A DNA stretch of 13,753 nt from Alistipes sp. (GCA_029065825.1 JAIEHQ010000059.1:1-13753); one strand, 5' to 3'; positions 6,713 through 13,753 are shown, counted from the first letter of the stretch. Notes: generated by a model from the sequence alone, not told the origin. Program-made: numbers and translations.

Positions 6713-8688
6713 ACCGACAGAGATCCCGATCGGGCCACTGGCTCCGCGCCGCCGTCCTGCTGCTTTTTCTGCTGCCATTCCTCTGGCGGTGCGCCAGCGT
6801 GATGACGGTCGAGGGCGGTCCCAAGGACACGCTGCCGCCAGTAATCGTCGCGATGACCCCCGACAACTTCGCCACCGGCTTCTCCGAACGCAAGATCTAC
6901 ATCGCCTTCGACGAGTTCGTACAGCTCAAGGACCAGCAGAAGGAGTTCTTTACCTCGCCCCGCATGAAGAAGAAGCCCCAGCTCACGATCCGGGGCCGGG
7001 GCATCGTGATCCAGATCAAGGATACGCTGCGCGAGAACACCACCTACGCCCTCAACTTCGGCAGCGCGGTGTGCGACAACAACGAGGGCAACCCCCTCCA
7101 TTCGATGCGCTACGTCTTCTCGACGGGCGACGCGGTCGATTCGATCGTCTGCTCGGGCTACACCGCCGACAGCTATTCGGCCGACAGCGTAGCCAAAAGT
7201 TTCATCTACTTTTTCCCCGCCGACTCGGTGGAGGAGGTCGCCGGGTATGACTCGACAATGTTCAAGCACGAACCCGCAGTGATCGCCCGCGCCGAAAACA
7301 ATGGCGTATTCATCGCACAGAACCTCAAGCCGATCCCCTACCGCATCTACGCCTTCGAGGACAAGAACGGCAACCAGCTCTACGAACCTTCGGTCGATCA
7401 GATCGGCTTCCTGTCCGAGGCGTACAACCCCGCCGAGCTGCCCGAGTTCTCGCTGTGGTACGACTCGCTGCGCCATTACGTCACGGCCGAGCCGCAGCTC
7501 TACTTCCGCATGTTTACCGACGAGGCCTTCAACCGCCAGTACCTCAAAAGCTCGGAGCGCACCGACCGGCACAAGGCGCTGCTCTACTTCAACGGCCGCC
7601 ACCCGCAGATCGACAGCATCGTCTTCGACAGCATCCCCCGCTCGCAGGTCATCGTCGATCCGCAGACCCGGGGCCGCGACACGGTGGCCCTCTGGTTCGA
7701 CATGCCGGCCGACCAGCTGCCCGACACCATCCGGGGCACGATAACCTACCTGCGCCACGATTCGCTCGACCGGCTCGTCCCCGCGACCGAGAAGCTGCGT
7801 CTGTTCTGGCGACAAATCGAGACCAAGGAGGAGGCGCGCGAACGCGAACGGCTCGAAAAGGCCCGCGAAAAAGCGCTCGACGCGGGCGAGGAGTGGAGCG
7901 AGCCGGAGAAGCCGAGCAAGCTGACCTTCAGGTTCTCGGCCACCGGCACCGTGACTCCCGAGACCGACCTTTCGGTCGATTTCGACTACCCGATCGTGCG
8001 GATCGACACCGCAGCCGTGCTGCTGACCGCACAGCCCGACAAGAAAGCCCCCACACCCGCCTCCTTCAGGCTGGAGCGCGACACGGCCAACCTCCGCCGC
8101 TGGCATATCCGCACCGGGTGGGAGGAGAAGACCCAATACCAGCTGACCTTCCTGAAGGGGGCGCTGACCGACCTGACCGGCGAGCGGAACGACTCGCTCA
8201 CGACCGTATTCAAAGGGGCCGACCCCGAGAAGTTCGCCTCCTTCACGATAAAGACCCGAGGCAAAAGCGACACGGCGCGCTACATCGTCCAGCTGCTCGA
8301 CGAAAGGGGCCGCCTGCTGCAACAGAAAAACACGCAGGGCGATGCCACGCTGCGCTTCAACTACGTGACGGCGGGCAACGTCAAGTTCCGCATCGTGGAG
8401 GATGCCAACGGCAACGGACTCTGGGACTCGGGCAACCTGGTGGAGCGCCGCCAGCCCGAACGGGCCGAATACTACGCCGATGCCAAGGGCACCGACACCT
8501 TCGCCGCCAAGGAGAACTGGGAGACGGAGCTTACGATCGACATGAACGAAGTGTTCGCACCGATCACGATGCAGTCGCTCGCCGCCATGCTCGACCAGCG
8601 CGAGGAGCAGCGGCTCCGAAAACTTGCGGAGGATCGCAGGCAGCCGGGCGGCAACGGTAGAAACAACGCAAATGCCTCGATACGATGA
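6709..8688 (+). CDS. Big_5 (Ig-like) domain envelope lipoprotein of Bacteroidota
   Basis: 659-aa envelope protein. After a signal-like hydrophobic stretch (about 12-26) comes C28 followed by ASVMTVEGGPKDTLPPVI, the hallmark beginning of Bacteroidota Big_5 (Ig-like) lipoproteins. The Big_5 domain spans about 40-140 (KIYIAFDEFVQLKDQQKEFF, RGRGIVIQIKDTLREN, TYALNFG). Two similar acidic Asn/Gly loops, EDKNGNQLYEP (217-227) and EDANGNGLWDSGN (564-576), look like carbohydrate-binding or SpaA-like beta-sandwich hairpins. A charged helix (about 371-403) separates the halves, and the C-terminus is a basic, Asn/Gly-rich tail. The residue before the putative lipidated cysteine is Arg (LWRC), atypical for a lipobox. 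The start at 6709 gives the signal peptide and an ATGA overlap; the open frame back to 6265 is spurious. Function is unknown; a cell-surface or periplasmic structural role is inferred. Confidence 0.88.
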   Translation: MNRQRSRSGHWLRAAVLLLFLLPFLWRCASVMTVEGGPKDTLPPVIVAMTPDNFATGFSERKIYIAFDEFVQLKDQQKEFFTSPRMKKKPQLTIRGRGIVIQIKDTLRENTTYALNFGSAVCDNNEGNPLHSMRYVFSTGDAVDSIVCSGYTADSYSADSVAKSFIYFFPADSVEEVAGYDSTMFKHEPAVIARAENNGVFIAQNLKPIPYRIYAFEDKNGNQLYEPSVDQIGFLSEAYNPAELPEFSLWYDSLRHYVTAEPQLYFRMFTDEAFNRQYLKSSERTDRHKALLYFNGRHPQIDSIVFDSIPRSQVIVDPQTRGRDTVALWFDMPADQLPDTIRGTITYLRHDSLDRLVPATEKLRLFWRQIETKEEARERERLEKAREKALDAGEEWSEPEKPSKLTFRFSATGTVTPETDLSVDFDYPIVRIDTAAVLLTAQPDKKAPTPASFRLERDTANLRRWHIRTGWEEKTQYQLTFLKGALTDLTGERNDSLTTVFKGADPEKFASFTIKTRGKSDTARYIVQLLDERGRLLQQKNTQGDATLRFNYVTAGNVKFRIVEDANGNGLWDSGNLVERRQPERAEYYADAKGTDTFAAKENWETELTIDMNEVFAPITMQSLAAMLDQREEQRLRKLAEDRRQPGGNGRNNANASIR

Positions 8689-9509
8689 AACAGCTGACGA
8701 TGATCCTGATCGGCCTGGGGGCGCTCCTCTGCACCGGCCGGGCGGCGGCCCAGCACACGTTGGGCGCGACAGGCGGCTACGGCTCCGGAAACTGCCGGCT
8801 CTACCCCGTCCAGGAGAGACGCCCGGTATGGGGCTGCTATACGGGAGGACTCTCCTGGCGCTACTACGGCCCGCAGCGCATTCTGGGCGGATTCGGCGTC
8901 GATCTGGAGTTCCTTCAGCGGGGCTTCTCCTACGTCCCGAACGCCTCGGCATTCGACGACCCGAGCAAATACCTGTGGTACACCCGGCGGGTAAACTCGC
9001 TGGTGCTGCCCGTTCTGTGGCAGCCCCACGTCTATCTGTTCCGCAACAGGCTGCGGATCTTCATCGACGCGGCGGCCTACTTCTCCTACAACCTCTCCGC
9101 CACCTACGTCAATGAACCGGCCATGACGATACCGGAAGACCAGCGCACGAGTCCCGCCCGGGGCAAATACCGGTTCCGAAACGAGCGCGACAACCGCTGG
9201 GGCTACGGCCTGGCCGGCGGCGGCGGCATCGCCGTACTGGTCGATCGGCTCGAGTTCAGCATCCGCGCCCGCTACTACTTCGGCTATTCGGACCTGATGC
9301 GCAACCGCAACAAATACGCCAACAACGCCACCGACGGAGCCGAGAACCCCTTTTCCCAGACTCCGCTGCGCTCGCCGCTCGACAACCTGACCGTCAGCGT
9401 CGGCATCGCCTACCGCTTCAACCGCCGGGGATTCGCCGAGTGGGAGCACCAACGCGTCAAGCGCGAAAAACACAAAGAGAGTTTCAATTACAAACAACCG
9501 AAAAAATAG
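8685..9509 (+). CDS. Outer-membrane beta-barrel protein (PorT/OMP_b-brl-like)
   Basis: 274-aa exported protein. The signal peptide MKQLTMILIGLGALL..GRAAAQ has an AAA|Q type-I cleavage site near residue 22. The mature sequence has regularly alternating, aromatic-ended strands typical of small eight- to ten-stranded barrels: TLGATGGYGSG, GCYTGGLSWRYYG, GGFGVDLEFLQRGFSYV, YLWYTRRVNSLVLPVLW, FIDAAAYFSYNLS, GYGLAGGGGIAVLV, FSIRARYYFGYSDL and LTVSVGIAYRFN. It resembles the PF13568-type 'outer membrane beta-barrel' family of Bacteroidota. The lysine- and glutamine-rich tail after the last strand (about 30 residues, ending FNYKQPKK) is a periplasmic-looking extension. It is translationally coupled to the Big_5 lipoprotein (ATGA), suggesting they may act together, which is inference. 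Confidence 0.82.
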   Translation: MKQLTMILIGLGALLCTGRAAAQHTLGATGGYGSGNCRLYPVQERRPVWGCYTGGLSWRYYGPQRILGGFGVDLEFLQRGFSYVPNASAFDDPSKYLWYTRRVNSLVLPVLWQPHVYLFRNRLRIFIDAAAYFSYNLSATYVNEPAMTIPEDQRTSPARGKYRFRNERDNRWGYGLAGGGGIAVLVDRLEFSIRARYYFGYSDLMRNRNKYANNATDGAENPFSQTPLRSPLDNLTVSVGIAYRFNRRGFAEWEHQRVKREKHKESFNYKQPKK

Positions 9510-9514
9510 AATTC

Positions 9515-9859
9515 ATGGAGACTACCCGACAACAGAAAATAGCCAAACAGATCCAGCGCGACATGGCCGAGATCTTCCAGAAGGAGGGGGCCGAAGCAGT
9601 GCGCGGATCGCTCGTAACGGTCACGGCAGTACGCATCTCGCCCGATTTCTCCTACGCCAAGATCTACGTGAGCGTTTTCCCCTTCGGGCAGAACGGAGCG
9701 GTCATGGCCTCGCTCGAGGCCAACAACTGGTTCCTGCGCCGGGCGCTGGGACAGCGGATCCGCAACCAGCTGAAGGTGGTGCCCGAGATCCAGTTCTTCC
9801 TCGACGACTCGCTCGAATACATCGAGCAGATCGACCGGGCGATACAGGCCGACAAGTAA
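9515..9859 (+). CDS. rbfA: 30S ribosome-binding factor RbfA
   Basis: 114-aa KH-type-II protein that binds 30S precursors and assists late 16S rRNA maturation and cold adaptation. The family pattern is clear: METTRQQKIAKQIQRDMAEI at the start, LVTVTAVRISPDFSYAKIYVSV in the middle and LRRALGQRIRNQLKVVPEIQ followed by FFLDDSLEYIEQID near the end. The start at 9515 is supported by the normal N-terminus; the frame reading back to 9440 runs inside the barrel gene. It begins 5 bases after the barrel stop, downstream of an AT-rich patch (about 9466-9513), so an internal start of transcription is possible but no TAnnTTTG match is present there. Confidence 0.94.
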   Translation: METTRQQKIAKQIQRDMAEIFQKEGAEAVRGSLVTVTAVRISPDFSYAKIYVSVFPFGQNGAVMASLEANNWFLRRALGQRIRNQLKVVPEIQFFLDDSLEYIEQIDRAIQADK

Positions 9860-9880
9860 CCTCCCGCCCCCGTTTCGCCG

Positions 9881-11098
9881 ATGCTCGCCCGTCTGTTCGC
9901 TCTGCGCTACCTCTTCTCGCCCAAATCGCGATCGGTCATCAACATCATCGCCGGCGTGAGCGTGCTCTCGTTCGCCATGCCCGTCGCGGCGATGATCGTG
10001 CTGCTGGCGATTCTGAACGGGTTCGGGAGTTTCATGCGGTCGATCTCCTCGACTTTCGATGCCGATCTGACCGTTACTCCGCACGAAGGGCAGACCTTCG
10101 CCGCGACATCCATCGACACGGCGGCCCTGGCCTCCATCGACGGGGTCGAGGCGCTCTGTTTCCTGCTTGAGGAGCTGGTGCTGATCGCACGCGACGGACG
10201 GCAGACGACCGTCCTGCTGCGCGGCATCGACGACCGCTACGGCGAGGTCTTTCCGATCGGAGGGATGCTGCGCTCGGGCAGCTGGGAGTCTCCCGGGCAG
10301 GCGCAGCCCCGGCTGATCGTCGGACGCGACCTGGCGGTCCGCACGCTCGGCCTGCGCAACCTCACGGACCCGGAGGCGGAACTTTCGGTCTATGCGCTGC
10401 GGCGCGGCAGCTTCTCGTCGCTGCTGCCCCTGGACGGTTATTCGGTACGCCGGTTCGGCATCGGGGGCGTGTTCGTCCACGACCAGGAGCGCGAGGGGCG
10501 CTACGTCCTCTGTCCGCTGGCAGCCGCCCGCGAACTGCTCGACCGCCCGCAGGCGGTGTCGGCCCTCTCCCTCCGTCTGAGCGAGGGAAGCGATGCGCGG
10601 CGCATGCGCCGCATCGTGCAGGCGGCGGCAGGCGACGGATTCGAGGTGCGGACCCGCGAGCAGATGAACGACCTCTTCTTCCGGATGCTCTCCTACGAGA
10701 AGTGGGGCATCTTCCTCATCATGCTGCTGGTGCTCGTGCTGGCCTCCTGCTCGGTGGTGGGCACGCTCGTGATGCTGATGATCGAGAAGCGGGAAGATGC
10801 GGCGACGCTGCGGGCGATGGGTGCCGACACGCGGTTCATCCGCTCGGTCTTCGTCGGCGAGGGAGTGCTGATCGGAGCGGGCGGAGCGATCGTCGGCGGA
10901 GTGCTGGGCATCGCGTGCTGCCTGCTGCAGCAGCGCTTCGGCCTGATCCGCATCCCGATCGAGACGGCGCTGCTGCAAAGCTATCCGGTGGAGCTGCGCT
11001 GGAGCGACCTGTGGCTGGTCGCGGCGCTCTTCGGCACTGTGATCTACACCGTTTCGCAAGCCACCGTGCGAAGCGTGATGCATAACGACAAAATGTAA
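9881..11098 (+). CDS. ABC transporter permease, LolC/LolE type (FtsX/MacB_PCD)
   Basis: 405-aa inner-membrane permease with the four-helix LolC/E plan. One N-terminal helix (about 20-48: VINIIAGVSVLSFAMPVAAM..) is preceded by RYLFSPKSRSVINIIAGVSV, a typical LolC/E start. A large periplasmic MacB_PCD domain covers about 50-265. Three C-terminal helices form the FtsX domain (about 275-300, 325-350 and 375-393). The segment MIEKREDAATLRAMGA (300-315) is the coupling region that meets the ATPase. Family members extract outer-membrane lipoproteins from the inner membrane with the LolD ATPase and LolA chaperone. No LolD-type ATPase is in the window, so a partner must be encoded elsewhere. Three lipoprotein genes in the same operon fit this role. 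A MacB-like export function is the alternative. Confidence 0.88.
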   Translation: MLARLFALRYLFSPKSRSVINIIAGVSVLSFAMPVAAMIVLLAILNGFGSFMRSISSTFDADLTVTPHEGQTFAATSIDTAALASIDGVEALCFLLEELVLIARDGRQTTVLLRGIDDRYGEVFPIGGMLRSGSWESPGQAQPRLIVGRDLAVRTLGLRNLTDPEAELSVYALRRGSFSSLLPLDGYSVRRFGIGGVFVHDQEREGRYVLCPLAAARELLDRPQAVSALSLRLSEGSDARRMRRIVQAAAGDGFEVRTREQMNDLFFRMLSYEKWGIFLIMLLVLVLASCSVVGTLVMLMIEKREDAATLRAMGADTRFIRSVFVGEGVLIGAGGAIVGGVLGIACCLLQQRFGLIRIPIETALLQSYPVELRWSDLWLVAALFGTVIYTVSQATVRSVMHNDKM

Positions 11099-11101
11099 CC
11101 G

Positions 11102-11956
11102 ATGAAACGACTGATTCGCATGCTTCTCCTCTCGGGAGCCGTCGCACTGGGCGCCTGCGCCCGCGAGAGGATCATCTCCGACAGCGAGCTGGCCCGGATT
11201 TTCCGCGATGCCTACCTCATCAACGCCTACACGGCCGACCAGAGCGTCCTGACCGACTCGCTCGAGATCTACGAGCCGGTATTCCGGCGGTACGGATACA
11301 CGACCGAGGACGTGCGCAACACGATCGCCAACTTCTCGCGCCGCAAAAGCGCCAAGCTGAGCGACGTGGTCGAACAGTCGATCGCTCTGCTCGAAGAGGA
11401 GAACGACCGCTACAAATACGAGGTCGGCGTGCTCGACACCATCGACAACATAGCCCGCCGCCGCTACACCCGCACCCTGCTCGCCGACTCGCTCATCCGC
11501 GTCGGCACGCTCCGGGACACCGCACGGCTCCGCATCCGCATGGAGGACATCCGCCCCGGAGAGTACGCCGTGTCGTTCTCCTATCTGATCGACTCGCTCG
11601 ACGACAACCGCAACGTGCGGGCCCTCTTCTGGCTGGAGGATGCGGCGGGCAAACACCGGGAGGAGAGCTCGAACCTGCTCCGCCGCCGGATGCGCTCCGA
11701 AATCAAACGCACGCTGCGCGCCGACAGCTCGTCGCGGCTGCTGATCCTGGAACTGTACCGCAACGGCGAGCGGCTCAAACGCCCCGACGCGACCTTCTAC
11801 GGGCTCGAAATACGCTACACGCCGACGGCCGAAGCCGCCGTCGATAGTCTCTATACGGATCAGTTGAACCTCAGTATCTTCGCCGATGAATTCTTCGCAG
11901 CCTTCGCGCCGGATAGCCTCCAATCTGCTCTTCACGGGGCGGGAGATCGTCAGTAA
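11102..11956 (+). CDS. DUF4296 domain lipoprotein
   Basis: 284-aa predicted lipoprotein. The signal MKRLIRMLLLSGAVALGAC ends with lipobox ALGAC and lipidated C19. Residues 24-110 match the Bacteroidota DUF4296 pattern: IISDSELARIFRDAYLINAY, then DSLEIYEPVFRRYGYTTEDV and TIANFSRRKSAKLSDVVEQ, a mostly helical domain of unknown function. The rest is charged, with beta-like segments (EYAVSFSYLIDSLDDN, RLLILELYRNGERL). The gene begins 3 bases after the permease stop, and its last 71 bp overlap the amidohydrolase in another frame. A lipoprotein next to a LolC/E-type permease is suggestive, but DUF4296 has no known activity. Confidence 0.85.
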   Translation: MKRLIRMLLLSGAVALGACARERIISDSELARIFRDAYLINAYTADQSVLTDSLEIYEPVFRRYGYTTEDVRNTIANFSRRKSAKLSDVVEQSIALLEEENDRYKYEVGVLDTIDNIARRRYTRTLLADSLIRVGTLRDTARLRIRMEDIRPGEYAVSFSYLIDSLDDNRNVRALFWLEDAAGKHREESSNLLRRRMRSEIKRTLRADSSSRLLILELYRNGERLKRPDATFYGLEIRYTPTAEAAVDSLYTDQLNLSIFADEFFAAFAPDSLQSALHGAGDRQ

Positions 11957-13031
11957 CCCGCTCCTCACGCTCGCGGCCGACGGCACCGTCCTCGCCGTCG
12001 AACAGTGCGCCGCGCCCGACCGCCGGGCCGGAGTGGAGTTCTACGCCGGCATGCTGTTGCCGGGGCTGATCAACGTACACTGCCACCTGGAGCTCTCCTA
12101 CCTGCGGGGCGCTATCGCGCAGGGAGGGGGATTCGCCGCCTTCGCCCGCTCGATGGGCGAAGTGCGCGGCCGCTGCACCGCACAGGAGCGCACCGCCGCA
12201 GCCGCGGCTGCGGATGCCCGCATGTACGCCGCAGGAATCGAGGCAGTCGGCGACGTGGCCAACGGCGAGGAGGCTTTTGCCGTCAAGGAGCGCAGCCGCA
12301 TCCGCTACCGCACCTTCGCCGAGGTGTACGGTCTGAAGAGCACCACGACCGAAGCACAGCGCCCCCTGCTGCGCCACCCCCGCACCTCGCTCACGCCCCA
12401 CTCGATCTACTCGGTGCAGGATGCCCTCTTCCGCGAAATCTGTGCCGGGGGCGATGCACCGCTCTCGATCCACTTCGAGGAGACCCCCGCCGAGGCGGAG
12501 CTGTTCGCCGGACAGGGCGCGCTGCGGGAGTGGTACGAACGGGCGGGATTCACGTGCGACTTTCTCGGCTACGGCAGCCCCGCACGACGGCTCGTGGCGA
12601 GCATTCCGCCCGGCAGGAGCGTCATCCTGGTGCACGACTGCTGCATCACGCAGGAGGATATCGACCTGATCGAAGGCCACTTCACGACTCCCGTGCGGTG
12701 GTGCCTCTGTCCGGGATCGAACCGCTATATCTCGCGCCTGAGTCCGCCCGTGGCGCTGCTGCGCCGCAACGGAGCGCACATCTGCCTGGGAACCGACTCG
12801 CTGGCCTCGAACACGGGGCTGTCGCTGCTCGACGAAATGCGCCTGCTCGCCGACCAAGCCCCGCTGGAGGAGCTGCTCCGCTGGGCCACTTCGAACGGTG
12901 CGGAGGCGCTCGGATTCGACGACCTGGGGCGGATCGCTCCCGGATACCGCCCGGGAGTGCTGCTGCTCTCGGGACTCGACTGGACGCACCGTGCCCTCAC
13001 ACCCGAAAGCACCCTACAGCGCCTCCTCTGA
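11886..13031 (+). CDS. Metal-dependent amidohydrolase/deaminase (COG0402, SsnA/Atz-like)
   Basis: 381-aa TIM-barrel hydrolase. Metal and catalytic positions are visible: H65 and H67 in LPGLINVHCHLELSY, TPHSIYSV (H172), H196 and E199 in SIHFEET, H250 in ILVHD and D304 in CLGTDSLASN. The N-terminal segment RRIASNLLFTGREIV, then LTLAADGTVLAVE, and the C-terminal LGRIAPGYRPGVLLL form the usual small beta-sandwich. The family deaminates purine-like or S-adenosylhomocysteine-like compounds; aminodeoxyfutalosine (menaquinone route), guanine and SAH are candidate substrates, and sequence alone does not decide. The start at 11886 is forced: an in-frame stop lies at 11865-11867 and no other ATG, GTG or TTG precedes the conserved region. 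This produces a 71-bp overlap with the DUF4296 gene. It is the last gene of the operon. Confidence 0.87.
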   Translation: MNSSQPSRRIASNLLFTGREIVSNPLLTLAADGTVLAVEQCAAPDRRAGVEFYAGMLLPGLINVHCHLELSYLRGAIAQGGGFAAFARSMGEVRGRCTAQERTAAAAAADARMYAAGIEAVGDVANGEEAFAVKERSRIRYRTFAEVYGLKSTTTEAQRPLLRHPRTSLTPHSIYSVQDALFREICAGGDAPLSIHFEETPAEAELFAGQGALREWYERAGFTCDFLGYGSPARRLVASIPPGRSVILVHDCCITQEDIDLIEGHFTTPVRWCLCPGSNRYISRLSPPVALLRRNGAHICLGTDSLASNTGLSLLDEMRLLADQAPLEELLRWATSNGAEALGFDDLGRIAPGYRPGVLLLSGLDWTHRALTPESTLQRLL

Positions 13032-13089
13032 GCCTCGGGCAGACGAGTCCCGGCCGGCTCGCAACGCGCCGCGCAGGCATGCGGCAGCG

Positions 13090-13112
13090 CGCACCCCGAA
13101 AACCGGGGCGCG
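13090..13112. terminator. Possible hairpin between convergent genes
   Basis: CCCCG (13094-13098) pairs with CGGGG (13104-13108) around an AAAAC loop, and the flanking CGC/GCG can extend the stem past one mismatch. It lies in the 119-bp spacer between the amidohydrolase stop and the FAH-family stop. No T-tract follows on either strand, so a role as terminator for the two converging units is only plausible. Nothing else is seen in 13032-13150. Confidence 0.35.
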
Positions 13113-13150
13113 ACGAACGCGCACGACCGGATGCGTCGAAGAAACAAATC

Positions 13151-13753
13151 CTACCGAATATCGAAATCGAGCAGCGTGCGCCCCCCGAGCGTCGCGCGCA
13201 GGTTGTCGCCGGCATGCACGGGACCCGCGCCGGCCGGCGTTCCGGTGTAGATCAGATCGCCGATCTTGAGGGTAATGTAACGGGATACGGAGGCGATGAT
13301 CCGATCGACCGGGAAGCGCATCGCGGAGGTATCGCCCCGCTGGCGGAGCTGCCCGTTCACCTCCAGATCGAAGCGGAGACGCTGCACGTCGCCGCCCAGC
13401 TCGGACAGGGAGACGAACTCGGGCGAAAGGGCTGCCGAGTGGTCGAAAGCCTTGCCCCGCTCCCAGGGATGGCCGGCGGCCATCGCCTCCTCCAGCACGT
13501 CGCGGGCCGTGAAGTCGATGCCCAGCCCCACCTCGTCGTAATAGCGGCGGGCGAAACGCTCCTCGATGCAGCGGCCGACCCGCCCGATGCGCACCACCAG
13601 CTCGCACTCGTAGCAGACCTCCCGCGCAAAGGCCGGCACATAGAACGGATCGTTGTTGCGCAGCAGCGCCGTGTCGGGCTTGAGGAAGAAGAGCGGCTCC
13701 ACGCCCGACTCGGCGGCATCGTCGGATCGGCGTAGTTACGCCCGATGCAGATG
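13151..13753 (-). CDS. Fumarylacetoacetate hydrolase (FAH) family protein, 5' end off the window
   Basis: Mg-dependent hydrolase or decarboxylase of beta-diketone acids. The frame read from about 13720 down to the TAG at 13151-13153 shows LFFLKPDTALLRNN, the metal-binding E-x-E of YECELVV (glutamates at 13607-13609 and 13601-13603), GLGIDFTARD with the third metal ligand Asp, GKAFDHSAALSP, and GDLIYTGTPAGAGPV near the end, all FAH-family signatures. The variant DFTARD and GKAFDHSA are typical of a Bacteroidota subgroup of unknown substrate (acylpyruvase-, oxaloacetate decarboxylase- or ureidoglycolate-lyase-like activity are candidates). The first residues ICIGRNYAD are visible at 13726-13752 but in a different frame. 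The frame changes at about 13718-13728, close to the window edge. The true start lies just outside, on the right. The gene converges on the long operon. Confidence 0.88.

Noticed and set aside
12005..13735. 576-aa plus-strand frame over the amidohydrolase and FAH genes
   Set aside because: It overlaps two well-supported genes in other frames and strand, and its sequence is Arg/Pro/Ala-rich without motifs.

Overview
The window reads as a GC-rich member of the Bacteroidota, most likely Alistipes/Rikenellaceae-like. This is inferred from the protein families (Big_5 'Ig-like' lipoprotein, DUF4296 lipoprotein, Bacteroidota-type delta-prime, PGK and FAH proteins), from the lack of Shine-Dalgarno sites at almost all starts, and from three good matches to the Bacteroidota -7 promoter element TAnnTTTG. 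It is compact chromosomal core sequence. I see no transposase, integrase, CRISPR array, tRNA or rRNA.

Layout. (1) 1-578, minus strand: N-terminal part of phosphoglycerate kinase, running off the left edge. (2) 579-841: divergent promoter region. (3) 842-2029, plus: 2-amino-3-ketobutyrate CoA ligase (kbl), closed by a very strong intrinsic terminator at 2036-2075, then an Lrp/AsnC-family regulator (2101-2583). (4) 2584-2826: C-rich spacer ending in a promoter. (5) 2827-13031: eleven plus-strand genes packed almost without gaps: MOP-family flippase, 65-aa membrane protein, DNA polymerase III delta-prime, folK, a small lipoprotein, a 659-aa Big_5 lipoprotein, an outer-membrane beta-barrel protein, rbfA, a LolC/E-type ABC permease, a DUF4296 lipoprotein and a COG0402 amidohydrolase. 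Four junctions are ATGA overlaps and one is a 71-bp overlap. (6) 13032-13150: convergent spacer. (7) 13151-13753, minus: fumarylacetoacetate hydrolase-family protein, running off the right edge. No gene-free stretch exceeds 300 bases.

How the genes may work together. kbl and the Lrp/AsnC gene form a metabolic enzyme/regulator pair (glycine and threonine catabolism). The long operon mixes housekeeping functions (replication clamp loading, folate synthesis, 30S maturation) with cell-envelope functions: lipid-linked glycan flipping, three predicted lipoproteins, a beta-barrel and a lipoprotein-release-type permease. The envelope genes of unknown function are the least explained part of the window.

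Both partial genes at the window edges lose their reading frame within about 35 bases of the edge. This looks more like contig-end assembly error than biology. I find no convincing undescribed defence, mobile or RNA system here. The most open biological questions are the envelope lipoprotein/barrel block and the kbl-Lrp pair.
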